A stretch of DNA of 64,000 nt, taken from positions 62,001 to 126,000 of the IMG/VR virus record IMGVR_UViG_3300020608_000013, one strand, 5' to 3'. Below, one piece after another: positions 44,142 to 53,697 of this stretch (positions are counted from its first letter, which is position 1; each line of letters begins with the position of its first letter). The notes beneath the pieces are model-generated. The model did not search any database. It was not told the DNA's origin and saw nothing but the letters and a program-made list of their open reading frames with translations. The stretch is from a virus. The translations under genes were made by a program, and so were the position numbers.

Positions 44142-44164
44142 ACGTCCCTTGTGAGTTATTCTTG

Positions 44165-44250
44165 ATACAAGTAATTATAAACTTGTGTAATGAAATACAG
44201 TCTTAAACCCATTAGTCTAAGACTGTATTATGAGTCGTAATTATAATATA
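44165..44250 (-). promoter_or_regulatory. TATATTATA promoter-like element with two leader stem-loops
   Basis: On the minus strand TATATTATA (44250-44242) covers the stop codon of the gene ending at 44241. It is followed by a 12-bp stem (44218-44229 with 44194-44205) and a 6-bp stem ACAAGT/ACTTGT near 44168-44187. The leader before the ATG at 44141 is about 90 nt, the longest of the set. Confidence 0.55.
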
Positions 44251-44531
44251 CGTTTAAATAAATCTAACCCTCTGTTACAATAAAGTCTATCGATAGAGTC
44301 TTTAGCGTGCCAGATAGAAATACTTTTCATGTAGTATTTCATGGATAGACAAACAAATAACCAAGCTATACCGCAAGTGCCAAGTGTAATAATTAAGCTT
44401 TTTACAAAGTCTAGTGGTGAAAATAAAGTTAAGATTCCCCAGCCTAGTACGGGGATTGTTACCATAACCTTACTGTTTAATATAGGTTTTTTTACCAAAT
44501 AGTTTGACAAAGAGAACATAGAGGTACTCAT
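44241..44531 (-). CDS. Small membrane protein (two transmembrane segments)
   Basis: From the ATG at 44531 the protein has 96 residues, with membrane segments at about 22-43 (VMVTIPVLGWGILTLFS) and 48-70 (SLIITLGTCGIAWLFVCLS), and a basic C-terminus. No SD precedes that ATG, and the frame is open to 44615, so the start is uncertain. It would share CATG with the divergent gene at 44530. Function unknown; a small two-TM protein could be a holin or an inner-membrane factor. Confidence 0.6.
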   Translation of the reverse strand: MSTSMFSLSNYLVKKPILNSKVMVTIPVLGWGILTLFSPLDFVKSLIITLGTCGIAWLFVCLSMKYYMKSISIWHAKDSIDRLYCNRGLDLFKRIL

Positions 44532-44922
44532 GTTAATATTAACGTTACAAGAAATTATTGAATCAGATGTCGACACTGGTCCAACGGCTGATGAAGCTAG
44601 TACAATACCACACAATATAGATGTAAAGGGTTTTTTCCCAGAAGAGATAACTAACGCCTTAAATGAACACTTTGCTAAAAGTAACTTGCCTTTAAAAGTG
44701 GGTAACGAGAGTGTTTGTTTGTACGGTGTTGATCAAGTGGCACTTGAGAGTGGGTTAGAAGACACTTACAAGACTATACGAGATATTGCACAAAGTAAGA
44801 AAACACTAGTTTTCTTACCTGACGGTGACAGTAGGTCTAAGGTTAAACATTTGTCGCGTGTTTTACGATACGACCGAGTGCCTACGTACTCATCTTTAAA
44901 CACTTTATTGGAGGCTTTATGA
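44530..44922 (+). CDS. Hypothetical protein, first gene of the terminase operon
   Basis: The 130-residue protein has AGAGG 5 nt before its ATG at 44530. No motif is recognised; the last half is alpha/beta (KKTLVFLPDGDSRSKVKHLSRVLRYDRV). Its stop overlaps the next ATG (ATGA). With the 395-residue gene and terminase it forms a plus-strand operon. A small terminase subunit would be expected near here but is not identifiable. Confidence 0.65.
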   Translation: MLILTLQEIIESDVDTGPTADEASTIPHNIDVKGFFPEEITNALNEHFAKSNLPLKVGNESVCLYGVDQVALESGLEDTYKTIRDIAQSKKTLVFLPDGDSRSKVKHLSRVLRYDRVPTYSSLNTLLEAL

Positions 44923-46106
44923 AACTCAAACAAGTGCTAGACGGTCATTTTGAGAAGGTTTCGTTCGATCGTGAGTTGATTAAACGACTTTATGAATTTC
45001 AGTTGAAATTCATAAATAGGAATGATGACCATCTGTCTTTTTTCAGTGGTAAATTAATGGGCGTTGAAGTCATACGCTTCACAGAGAAAGATGTTAATGC
45101 GATTTTCGTAGACTTACTTCAATTAGATAAACAGAGATTGAGTAAAGATATTTTGAATGCAGAGGAAATTAACCCTGACTGGAGTATTTCAAGTAACTAT
45201 ATCAATCTAACTTTCCTTTACATAGCACATCGGTTTAACATAGAAGGACGTTTACCTAAAAAGTTAAGAGAGACAGGTGTGGTTTTAGCAATAATGATAC
45301 TCCATTATTATGTCATAACCGCAGAAGTCTCTAATTTTTTCCGTTACCCAACTACACCAGATAAAGCGCAAATGGTGTATGAGCGATTGAGTAAACGTTT
45401 TTTGATAAAGCGTTTTAATAATTGGAACGAAGTGTTAGACCATAGAACATTGATGTCGATCGATCTCCACAAAGAAGTAATACACACGTTATCAGATGAG
45501 AAAAAAATACGCTATTTCGTAACCAATATAGTAGGGTCGATACGAGATATAGTACACGAGCATTTTACGGTATTATTGAAGGTTAACGAATTAGACGAAC
45601 GTGTTAAGAAAACAACTTCACTAGGGAGTACGCCTGACGGCGATGTCGCGTTTAAAGATAGTGTGGAAGAGGTGTCCATCCTAGTTCAAAAACTAACCAA
45701 CACTTTAGTGGATTACGGTTCGTTTTATGTGCCCAGAGATATTGAAGTTGTTCTTAAAGTAGTACGAACTACCCGCGCCAAACATCTACAACGGCTTTGT
45801 TTTTGGCTTGTAGATAACTACTTGGAAAATAACGACAGTATAACAACAACGTTGAAAGATGTTATAGTTTATATTCACGGGCGTATGAATAACGTTAAAT
45901 ACGCGAGTACCTCACTAGAGGATAGGTTAAGAGTGTTAAAAGGTATTATTGGTAGTCCTCGTACGTCTGAGCCAGCGTTGTTAAGCCTACGGGAACGAGT
46001 AGAGCGTTTAGCTACAGATGCAGGGATAGACCTCAGTTACCCTAATATCTGTTCCTTGAGGACAGCCTTCATTATTTACCTCTATTTGAGAATTTCATAT
46101 ATTTAA
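44919..46106 (+). CDS. Hypothetical protein upstream of terminase
   Basis: The 395-residue helix-rich protein has no recognised motif. It overlaps the preceding gene (ATGA) and stops 16 nt before the terminase ATG. Virion or packaging roles are suggested by position alone. Confidence 0.65.
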   Translation: MKLKQVLDGHFEKVSFDRELIKRLYEFQLKFINRNDDHLSFFSGKLMGVEVIRFTEKDVNAIFVDLLQLDKQRLSKDILNAEEINPDWSISSNYINLTFLYIAHRFNIEGRLPKKLRETGVVLAIMILHYYVITAEVSNFFRYPTTPDKAQMVYERLSKRFLIKRFNNWNEVLDHRTLMSIDLHKEVIHTLSDEKKIRYFVTNIVGSIRDIVHEHFTVLLKVNELDERVKKTTSLGSTPDGDVAFKDSVEEVSILVQKLTNTLVDYGSFYVPRDIEVVLKVVRTTRAKHLQRLCFWLVDNYLENNDSITTTLKDVIVYIHGRMNNVKYASTSLEDRLRVLKGIIGSPRTSEPALLSLRERVERLATDAGIDLSYPNICSLRTAFIIYLYLRISYI

Positions 46107-46122
46107 CTAATAGGGGGTTGGA

Positions 46123-48240
46123 ATGATATTATTCCGTGAAGATTGGGATAAATACCCTTACGCCGTTGTTCATGAAGAAACTAAGAACAAAACTTTTAAA
46201 GCATTTAGTTACAAAATGTTAAAAAACGGCGTAAGGAATCACAACTTCCCACTAGTCTTGATGAATAAAGGGTTGGCTAAAGTAGACCCACATAGTAATA
46301 ACCTCAGTAGAGAGACTATTAGCGAAATCGTTGAAGAGTGTGGTATCAACCCTTTTTATAGTTTCCGCGAGATAATACGCGCACCTGCTGGTGAATTAGA
46401 ACCGTTCAGAGCAAATCGCGCAAATATGGCGTTCTTGTGGAGTTTTTTTAACCATGTCACGTTTGTCGCAATACAACCTCGACAAACAGGTAAATCCTTT
46501 ACAGCACATTCGTTAACAGTCGTACTGGCTAATTTCTTAACAAGACGTACCGACATCAGTTGGCTTTTAAAAGACACTGATTTAAGGGTCGGGACGTTAG
46601 TAAAGATTAAGCAAATAGAGAAAGCGATGCCACACTATTTGCAGTTCAGAAAACCATCTGATGCCGATAACACACACGTACTCGAAGTTAGTGCGTTGGA
46701 AAACTTAATTAAATGTTACATCGGTAACGATAACCCTGCTAACGCAGAGCGTGTTGCTCGGGGTATTACTTCTGCGATCTTTTTCGGCGATGAGATTGCT
46801 TTTGTTAGGAATTTAAAAATTGTATTACCCATTATTTTGTCTTCAGGTGGTGATGCCAGAGATAAGGCGGCTCGGTATAATAAACCCTATGGTACAGTTC
46901 TAATGACAACCGCAGGGAATCCTGATGATCGTGATGGTGGTGTCGCGCATCGTGTTGCGTTGCGTAGTGCCGAATGGTATGATAGTTACTACGATTGTGA
47001 GAATCAAGAGGAGTTACATAAGGTAATTACTAGCGTTCGAGGTACGTTAAGAATTAATGGGACGTTCAACCATCGTCAACTAGGTTACACCGACGAGTGG
47101 TTGAGAAGAAAAATTAAAGAGCGTGAGCTTGACCCTGAAGACGATCGTGAGGGCATTGAACGAGACTATCTTAACATATGGCCAGCAGGGACACTATCTT
47201 CACCATTAAACCCTAATCAAACTAGACTTTTAAAAGAAGCGCCTGTAGAACCAGAGTATATAGAAATTGATGATAATAATGGTTTGTCAGTACGTTGGTA
47301 TATTGAGGAGATGTTAATCGAATCTTACGTTAATGGTAGACCTCATGTACTAAGTATGGATAGTTCGGATGCATCTGGTGATGATGACATTGGCATTGTG
47401 TTACGTGATGTGCGTACAGGCGGTACAACAGCGGCAGCAGAGTTCAATGTTGTTAATGTTATTGTCTTTTGTGAGTGGCTGAGTAAATGGTTTATTCGCT
47501 TTCCAAATATTGTTATGATTCCTGAACGCCGATACAATGGTTCTACAATGATCGATTATTTTATTTTAGCGTTAGAAGCGGCAGGTGAAGACCCGTTTAA
47601 ACGTATTTTTAATCGAGTCGTACACGAGCCTGAAAATTATCCCGCGCTGTTTGAAGAGATACAAAAACCCGTAATGCACCGTCAACGAGGTCTCACTGAA
47701 CGGAATAAAAAAGTGTTTGGGTTCACCACATCGGGTTCTGGGTATGCTTCTCGAAGTAACTTGTACGGGACAGTATTAAAACAATGTGTTAATAAGACAG
47801 GAAGGGTGGTCAAAGATAAGAAAATTGTTAGTCAGCTACTCGCGTTACGAAAGGTTAATAACCGTGTCGATCATGACGCGAACGGTAACGATGATTTAGT
47901 TATTGCTTGGTTGTTATCTTTTTGGTTCTTAGTTTATGCAGAGAATACTGATTTTTATGGGTTAGAACCTACCTCCGTGTTACGCGATTTAGATTTAGAG
48001 AATAACCGTGAAGCTGCGGTTAAGAAAGAGACAACTGCGAGAAATTTAAATCGCATACAACAGCTTTCAATGCGATTGAAGACCGTTAAAGATGCGCGGC
48101 TTATTCGTGCCTATGAGGATCAACTGCGTAAATTATACGATGAGTTACCTCAAGATAGTCGAGATAACAATACTAATGTTGCCGATTATATCCAGTCTAT
48201 AAAACAACGACGTGATAGAATGCGTTTTCGTAATCGTTAA
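46123..48240 (+). CDS. terL: Terminase large subunit
   Basis: The 705-residue protein has both terminase domains. ATPase: QPRQTGKS (118-125) as the Walker A variant, and SAIFFGDEIAF with D223-E224 as Walker B and catalytic Glu, then MTTAGNP (261-267) as the coupling motif III. Nuclease: VLSMDSSDASGDDD (D413), MIPERR (E468) and GNDDLVIAW (D590, D591), the RNase H-like acidic triad. It packages DNA into proheads. A 14-nt GGGGTTGGAATG segment gives an SD (GGGGTTGG) close to the ATG. A terminator at 48247 closes the operon. Confidence 0.95.
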   Translation: MILFREDWDKYPYAVVHEETKNKTFKAFSYKMLKNGVRNHNFPLVLMNKGLAKVDPHSNNLSRETISEIVEECGINPFYSFREIIRAPAGELEPFRANRANMAFLWSFFNHVTFVAIQPRQTGKSFTAHSLTVVLANFLTRRTDISWLLKDTDLRVGTLVKIKQIEKAMPHYLQFRKPSDADNTHVLEVSALENLIKCYIGNDNPANAERVARGITSAIFFGDEIAFVRNLKIVLPIILSSGGDARDKAARYNKPYGTVLMTTAGNPDDRDGGVAHRVALRSAEWYDSYYDCENQEELHKVITSVRGTLRINGTFNHRQLGYTDEWLRRKIKERELDPEDDREGIERDYLNIWPAGTLSSPLNPNQTRLLKEAPVEPEYIEIDDNNGLSVRWYIEEMLIESYVNGRPHVLSMDSSDASGDDDIGIVLRDVRTGGTTAAAEFNVVNVIVFCEWLSKWFIRFPNIVMIPERRYNGSTMIDYFILALEAAGEDPFKRIFNRVVHEPENYPALFEEIQKPVMHRQRGLTERNKKVFGFTTSGSGYASRSNLYGTVLKQCVNKTGRVVKDKKIVSQLLALRKVNNRVDHDANGNDDLVIAWLLSFWFLVYAENTDFYGLEPTSVLRDLDLENNREAAVKKETTARNLNRIQQLSMRLKTVKDARLIRAYEDQLRKLYDELPQDSRDNNTNVADYIQSIKQRRDRMRFRNR

Positions 48241-48246
48241 ATAAAA

Positions 48247-48276
48247 AACCTATGGGTGCTATAACACCCATAGGTT
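48247..48276. terminator. Terminator stem-loop between terminase and convergent genes
   Basis: A 12-bp perfect stem AACCTATGGGTG/CACCCATAGGTT with loop CTATAA, followed on the plus strand by TTCTTTTT. It serves the terminase operon and, in the other direction, the gene ending at 48288. Confidence 0.85.
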
Positions 48277-48287
48277 GTTCTTTTTCG

Positions 48288-48587
48288 TCACCACCCTTCT
48301 AAGGGTATCAAGTAAGTGTTTTCTTCGGCAGTGAAAGGTTCTGTGCTATAGGTTATGTAGTCACCTACATTTATCAAAAGAACACTATCCGTCGTATCTC
48401 GTGTTATACGACAAAGTGCGTGACGTTCTTTAGCAGTAAATACGTCAATAGTGCCGTTATGAAGCTCAGTAAACTTCCCATAGAGTTCAGTATCATGGAT
48501 GTCATCCAGTGTTCTCGCAAAGTGTCGTGAGATAACACCTTTGATAGTATTTGATTGACCATCATAGATATTAAACCGTTTACCCAT
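48288..48587 (-). CDS. Small hypothetical protein of the structural operon
   Basis: The 99-residue protein, last gene of a four-gene minus-strand operon (53637-48288), overlaps the 539-residue gene by 8 nt and has AGAGGAG about 8 nt before its ATG. No motif is recognised. The operon context suggests a virion component. Confidence 0.65.
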   Translation of the reverse strand: MGKRFNIYDGQSNTIKGVISRHFARTLDDIHDTELYGKFTELHNGTIDVFTAKERHALCRITRDTTDSVLLINVGDYITYSTEPFTAEENTYLIPLEGW

Positions 48588-50199
48588 CGCCCGTCTCCTC
48601 TATTACTATAGTAAAGACTGTTATCCCCGTAACAATACCTTTATAAGTATCCATAAATGCACAGATTACAATATCATTATCTGCTAAAGGTGTTGTGAAA
48701 TCAATAGGGTTTTCAACAGCTTCTTTGTTAATGAGTACACTACCCTTACCCACTACACTGATTTTAATTTTATCAAAATCTTTGTGTTTGGTTAATGGCG
48801 TGAAGTTTGTTAAAGACCATTCATAGAATGGTTGATTGTCGATCATTTTAAGTTGGTTATTAGTCGCTTTCACAATTTTCTGTTCGATAGGTACACGGTA
48901 CTTATCTAAATAGGCCCAACTACTTCTAACTTGCTGAGGTTCGTTTAATACAACCTCAAAAGTTTGTTGTTTAACATAGGCAAGGTTTGCGGGGTTTATT
49001 TTATCTACCTCAACACCAAGTAGAAGCGACTGTACTTGATTATATAGTTGGTTGTCGAAATAATTACCATTACCTAATACAGTGATTAACTCATTACAGA
49101 CCACATACGTACCATCGCGGTAATTGTATAAAACACCGTTTAAATGGTAGACACCATCCTTAAGCTCAATAAAAGGTATTAAATGGAATTGGTATGAGAT
49201 GATAGGGTCTACAATTTTAATCGTATACTGACGTGTTATCGCAGTGTGGTCGTCAGTTGCTTGATTAGTCGTTTCTTCATCACTTAGTGTATAACGTAAG
49301 GTTACAGGGTATTTAGCACCATTTCTAATCTCGTGGAAGAAAACGTCCCTGTTCATTAGTTTGAATTTACTACCATTGAGCGGGAGATTGAGGTGATCGC
49401 CATTTGAATATTTAACGCGTCCAAATAGGTTTAAATCATCAAGCGTTAGATTTGAAGGACATTGTATAACATCAGGTTCGGTAGGGCTGATAAACGGCGA
49501 TGTTATTTCGATCTGGCTAATATAACGTTGCGTTAAATTGACAGGTCTTATAAAGTTAGTGTTGATGACAGTAAACTCATCCGTGTGGATCACGCTACCT
49601 TGATCGTTATAGAACACAGCCGTAATAGTCTCGCCATCTCTTAACAATTCCCTTGTGCTGGTCGGACGCATTGTTTTTATAGCAATGTTATCATGAGAGT
49701 CAATGGCTACTTTTTCTAGTAAGACTTTGTGTGATGTAATCTCACCAATAGAGTTGTATTGATGTGATAATACATGACCGTTCGTACTAATATCAGTACC
49801 TTTAAATAAGATTGCGTATGAGAGCATTGTACCGCCCACGAAATACGCGCAGCTTATGGTTAGTTGGTAAGGGTCAATTGTAGTATCTAGGTAGGCCTTA
49901 TTTGCAAGATTACCGCGTCGTGTTAAAGAAGTTTCGCTACTTTTAGTGTTAATGTAGATTGGTTCAATTTCTGGTATGAGTGTTGCGGCATCAATGCGTA
50001 CAACTTTAAAGAAAGTGAAGTCTGTAATACGTACAAGGTAGTCGTCAACATTTGGAACGATTTTATTTTTACCTACCTTGCCCCAGTAAATTTCATTATA
50101 GCTTCGTATTTTCCAAGATTCGTTAGGGTTGTGTAGCGGTACGTGACCATCTGTTCCGATTACACTCACTGTGGGTATAAAGTTAATTTGATTTGACAT
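48580..50199 (-). CDS. Large beta-rich virion structural protein (putative)
   Basis: The 539-residue protein is almost wholly beta-strand in appearance, with repeated Val/Ile/Thr alternation and Ig-like stretches (PVTLRYTLSDEE, DPIISYQFHLIPF), typical of tail or head decoration proteins. It lies between terminase and tail sheath, where phiKZ has large structural genes (from memory). No enzymatic motif is seen. Confidence 0.6.
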   Translation of the reverse strand: MSNQINFIPTVSVIGTDGHVPLHNPNESWKIRSYNEIYWGKVGKNKIVPNVDDYLVRITDFTFFKVVRIDAATLIPEIEPIYINTKSSETSLTRRGNLANKAYLDTTIDPYQLTISCAYFVGGTMLSYAILFKGTDISTNGHVLSHQYNSIGEITSHKVLLEKVAIDSHDNIAIKTMRPTSTRELLRDGETITAVFYNDQGSVIHTDEFTVINTNFIRPVNLTQRYISQIEITSPFISPTEPDVIQCPSNLTLDDLNLFGRVKYSNGDHLNLPLNGSKFKLMNRDVFFHEIRNGAKYPVTLRYTLSDEETTNQATDDHTAITRQYTIKIVDPIISYQFHLIPFIELKDGVYHLNGVLYNYRDGTYVVCNELITVLGNGNYFDNQLYNQVQSLLLGVEVDKINPANLAYVKQQTFEVVLNEPQQVRSSWAYLDKYRVPIEQKIVKATNNQLKMIDNQPFYEWSLTNFTPLTKHKDFDKIKISVVGKGSVLINKEAVENPIDFTTPLADNDIVICAFMDTYKGIVTGITVFTIVIEETGDG

Positions 50200-50206
50200 A
50201 GCTCGC

Positions 50207-52693
50207 CTATTTTGTAATTTTAACTAGTTCGTCTAAATCATCGATAGGTGTGTTAATAAACATATCGATAATCTTTTTAAAGAAGACGTATTGTGGTGGG
50301 TTTAACGTTATGGGTTCTTTATAGGTGTGAGGATGTATCTTAATAAAACGTTTATCAAATAAATTATTAGGGTTGATTGGATCAATCTCTAACCAATGTA
50401 AATGAGGTTTTGTTTGCTCGTAAACGTTCTCTGTGGTAGCTGTTACTTTTATTTTTTCGTAGCGAATATAGTGTAACATGGTGGCTAGAAAGGGGCTATA
50501 CAAAAGATATTTGTTTGGGATAACTGTATTGACTACGGAAGGAGATTTTGGGTAGAGCGTCGTTAAATAGTGATCGATTTCAGCGTCTTTTTCAACAGCC
50601 TCCTCTTTTAAAGAAATAGCCTCATCCTCATCTATTTCGATGGCGTTGAGCGTATGGTTTTTTTGAATAACCATATAGGGTAAACCGCTATAATCGTTAT
50701 AAGGGTTTACGCCATCTTCGTCAAACGTGACGTTGCTGAGTGTTTTTAGTTGACCGCCTACGATTAATTTTAAAACTTTATCCTCTTTTGTTTGGTGGTA
50801 AAAATCTCTAGACAACATACCGCGTTCAACAAACCCCCGATTAATTACGCGGTCGGTTAGTGCAGAAACATTCGTCTCGTACACGATTAAGTCTTGCGAT
50901 GTATCGTGCAAGTGTTGTTTATTTAGTATAAGGATGAGATGGTTATAGCGTATATAATCCACACCTTCGATTAGTGTATAACCATTCATGATGACGTTAA
51001 GCGTAGCTTTAGGCGTGTAGTCAACGACACTTTTACCTTCTTTTTTATACGTTAATGGTGTTTGGTATACTCCTCGATTGATTTGTAATGGTTTTTTGTT
51101 AAGGTTGAAACGACCATCTGTTTTGACAAGGGTTTTTATATTGTAATTAAGTTGTTTACGGGTTAGCGTAGTACCTTGTAAACGGTAGTTGTCGTTATCT
51201 ACAATTTCCCAAACAGGTGCTTCAGATTCCTCATAGTTCTGAGGTGACTCGTAGATGGTGACGACATTGCCCTCTAATTCAACCGTACCCACACCTTCAA
51301 AATAACAACCCTCATCACTTCCCGTGCCAGTAATGACTTCAATATTACTCCATACACTTTCAAAATAATTATCTAACGTTTGTTCTTGTAACTCTACCTC
51401 TCGTACAAGACCTGCGTTATTGTAATGGAGTAGCGTAACAGCCTGGTCGTGGAATACGATAGGACGTGCCGCACGACCTCGACGTACTGGAACTGGGTAA
51501 GGTGCGATCATTTTAATAATAGCGTTGTACCCGTACAATGAACTAAAAGAATGGGGTGTTAAGTGCTCAACCGTGTTCGTTTCGACACTGTTGTATATCG
51601 ACGCTTCGAGTGTGCTGGCTTTCCAGAAATTCAGTTGATCGTCTGTGGACAAGAGTAGTTTATTCCTATGCTCTTCAGGTAGTTTTTCTAACTCATGTTG
51701 TTTATTTGTCTCATAAACACCATGTCGATCAATTCCTGTGGCTTTAACTTTTACGGTGATGTAGAGGTTTGTTTCGTCTAAGTTGTTTATAGGTGTTATA
51801 TCGCGCAAATTGTCGATGAAGTTTACTTCAAGACTAATGCGGTGGTGTGTAACATTACGGTGGTAACGTTTGTTAGCGCGATGATAATAGGTGTATAGAT
51901 TCTGCGTACCCACATAGACATCAAGATCATTGTTGTAATAACGTTCGCTAAGCCCTTCTAGCGTTAAAAGGTATTTATAGCAGTTGTCTAACGCACTATG
52001 GAATACAGGTAAGTCTGATAGTTTGAATTGGTAAACCTTTATTATACTGGGGTCTACGATAACGTGTACGTCTGTAGGTTGTGATACATTCCGTAGAGTG
52101 AATTCATGTACTCCCCAACCATTCACGACAATTTCTTGATGTCCTTCAGTGTTCTCTAAATCGTTCCGTAGTTGAGTTACATCGCGTTGTGTTTTCACAG
52201 TTTCGCTGTAACATACTAAACTATTTTTATGTTTAGTGTAGTCGTATGTGTTCTGATAGAAACGAAAGTAGAGGTGATTGTCATTTAAATTAAACACTCG
52301 GTTGGTTGGCGACTTAATAGCAAATAGTATATAACGTTCCCTTGTATACAACGTGTAGGCGTTATGTAATGGTAAGCGTAAGCCGTTATCTAAGTAAATG
52401 TCAATTCTAACGTTATTGTTAGTGACATGCTCATCGATAGGTTGCCATCTCGAAAACGCTAAGTGGTCAGTACGTGTGGTAACGCCTAACTTAGCAGGGT
52501 TACTTATGCCTAAATAGTAGATGTAGTAACGACTGTCTTTAGTAGGTAGTCTGTAAGTTGAACTAAAAGCCGTTACTGTATTTTTAATGTTCCTACCTTT
52601 AGTTAATGGTGTTAGACCGTAAATTAAATGCGATTCTTGATCGGGCGCTCCCCAAATGTCAAAGAGCGCTCTATTTATTAAATACTGACTCAT
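50207..52693 (-). CDS. Very large virion structural protein (putative)
   Basis: The 828-residue protein is beta-rich, Tyr/Asn/Thr-rich and without enzymatic motifs. AAGG is 7 nt before the ATG at 52693, which overlaps the previous stop (ATGA). Size, composition and the position next to the tail sheath suggest a tail, baseplate or neck protein. I cannot assign it further. Confidence 0.6.
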   Translation of the reverse strand: MSQYLINRALFDIWGAPDQESHLIYGLTPLTKGRNIKNTVTAFSSTYRLPTKDSRYYIYYLGISNPAKLGVTTRTDHLAFSRWQPIDEHVTNNNVRIDIYLDNGLRLPLHNAYTLYTRERYILFAIKSPTNRVFNLNDNHLYFRFYQNTYDYTKHKNSLVCYSETVKTQRDVTQLRNDLENTEGHQEIVVNGWGVHEFTLRNVSQPTDVHVIVDPSIIKVYQFKLSDLPVFHSALDNCYKYLLTLEGLSERYYNNDLDVYVGTQNLYTYYHRANKRYHRNVTHHRISLEVNFIDNLRDITPINNLDETNLYITVKVKATGIDRHGVYETNKQHELEKLPEEHRNKLLLSTDDQLNFWKASTLEASIYNSVETNTVEHLTPHSFSSLYGYNAIIKMIAPYPVPVRRGRAARPIVFHDQAVTLLHYNNAGLVREVELQEQTLDNYFESVWSNIEVITGTGSDEGCYFEGVGTVELEGNVVTIYESPQNYEESEAPVWEIVDNDNYRLQGTTLTRKQLNYNIKTLVKTDGRFNLNKKPLQINRGVYQTPLTYKKEGKSVVDYTPKATLNVIMNGYTLIEGVDYIRYNHLILILNKQHLHDTSQDLIVYETNVSALTDRVINRGFVERGMLSRDFYHQTKEDKVLKLIVGGQLKTLSNVTFDEDGVNPYNDYSGLPYMVIQKNHTLNAIEIDEDEAISLKEEAVEKDAEIDHYLTTLYPKSPSVVNTVIPNKYLLYSPFLATMLHYIRYEKIKVTATTENVYEQTKPHLHWLEIDPINPNNLFDKRFIKIHPHTYKEPITLNPPQYVFFKKIIDMFINTPIDDLDELVKITK

Positions 52694-53637
52694 AAAGTAC
52701 CTTCGTTCTTGAACTTCGTGTGTTCGTTAATAATCATATCAACTTGTTTATTAAACGTTGATAAGTCTGTATTTCTAGCTTGACGTTTGATGAGTGAGAA
52801 AAGTCGTGTATTACTGTATAAACTACTCTGTAGCGTAACCGTAATTAAAGCCAGCCATAAGGGTGGGTATTCTAACGCACAGCCTAGCATTGTTTTTGCT
52901 TCATACCCGTACCAAATGTTTGAAGTGATATTGATTAACCCACCTACTTCTAAACTAGTAAGTTGGGGGTTATCTGTTAACCCTTTAATAACTTCACATA
53001 GGTGGTCTAGGTTAGCAATACGTCCAGTGTTTTGGAAAATGGGTAGCACGGTACTAATAGGAATTTTAAAAGTATTCTTAAACGTAAGTGCGAGTAAATC
53101 GATGTCGATTTGATTATTATAGTAAGGTGTGTGGTAATAAGCATAGGCTGCGGCCATTACTTTAAGTTCGTCTAACGGGTTTAGACCGTATCTATTCTTT
53201 AATGAATTTGCAATCCATTGCGTGTAAATAAACGCAGCAATTGGTGAAATAAGGCGGAGTGAATCACGTTTACCATCTAACCACACTTGCGTAAAAATGG
53301 CATGAAGTACCGTTAGTTTAAACCCTTCGTGATTTGAGAATTTATCTTTATTATAGTTGGCTAGTGTTACTTTCTCACCCTTTTTCAAGAATGGGCGTAT
53401 GTCGATAATAAGGTAATCATTACCACCGTGTTCGACAACAAAGGGGTATTTTAACACAGGTATGTCTGTTTGGTAATTATCACTCCCTTGTAAGAAAACA
53501 GGCGTAACTGAACTTTTCTTTAAAATAAATTGTTCGTTCTTTAAGTCGCTTAAAATAAGAACTTGTTTAATGGTGTTGATGAGTTTGTCAGTATGGTATA
53601 CACTACCCATAGTAGTGTTAATAATGTGTTCGTACAT
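52690..53637 (-). CDS. Hypothetical structural-operon protein
   Basis: The 315-residue helical protein is the first gene of the minus-strand structural operon, divergent from the tail sheath gene with 60 nt between them. AGGA lies about 8 nt before the ATG. No motif is recognised. The helical stretch IAAFIYTQWIANSL is amphipathic rather than membrane-spanning. Confidence 0.65.
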   Translation of the reverse strand: MYEHIINTTMGSVYHTDKLINTIKQVLILSDLKNEQFILKKSSVTPVFLQGSDNYQTDIPVLKYPFVVEHGGNDYLIIDIRPFLKKGEKVTLANYNKDKFSNHEGFKLTVLHAIFTQVWLDGKRDSLRLISPIAAFIYTQWIANSLKNRYGLNPLDELKVMAAAYAYYHTPYYNNQIDIDLLALTFKNTFKIPISTVLPIFQNTGRIANLDHLCEVIKGLTDNPQLTSLEVGGLINITSNIWYGYEAKTMLGCALEYPPLWLALITVTLQSSLYSNTRLFSLIKRQARNTDLSTFNKQVDMIINEHTKFKNEGTL

Positions 53638-53697
53638 ATCAGTATCCTGTTACGGTTAAATAGATTGAGTCTGACATTTTTTATAGGAGTTACATTA

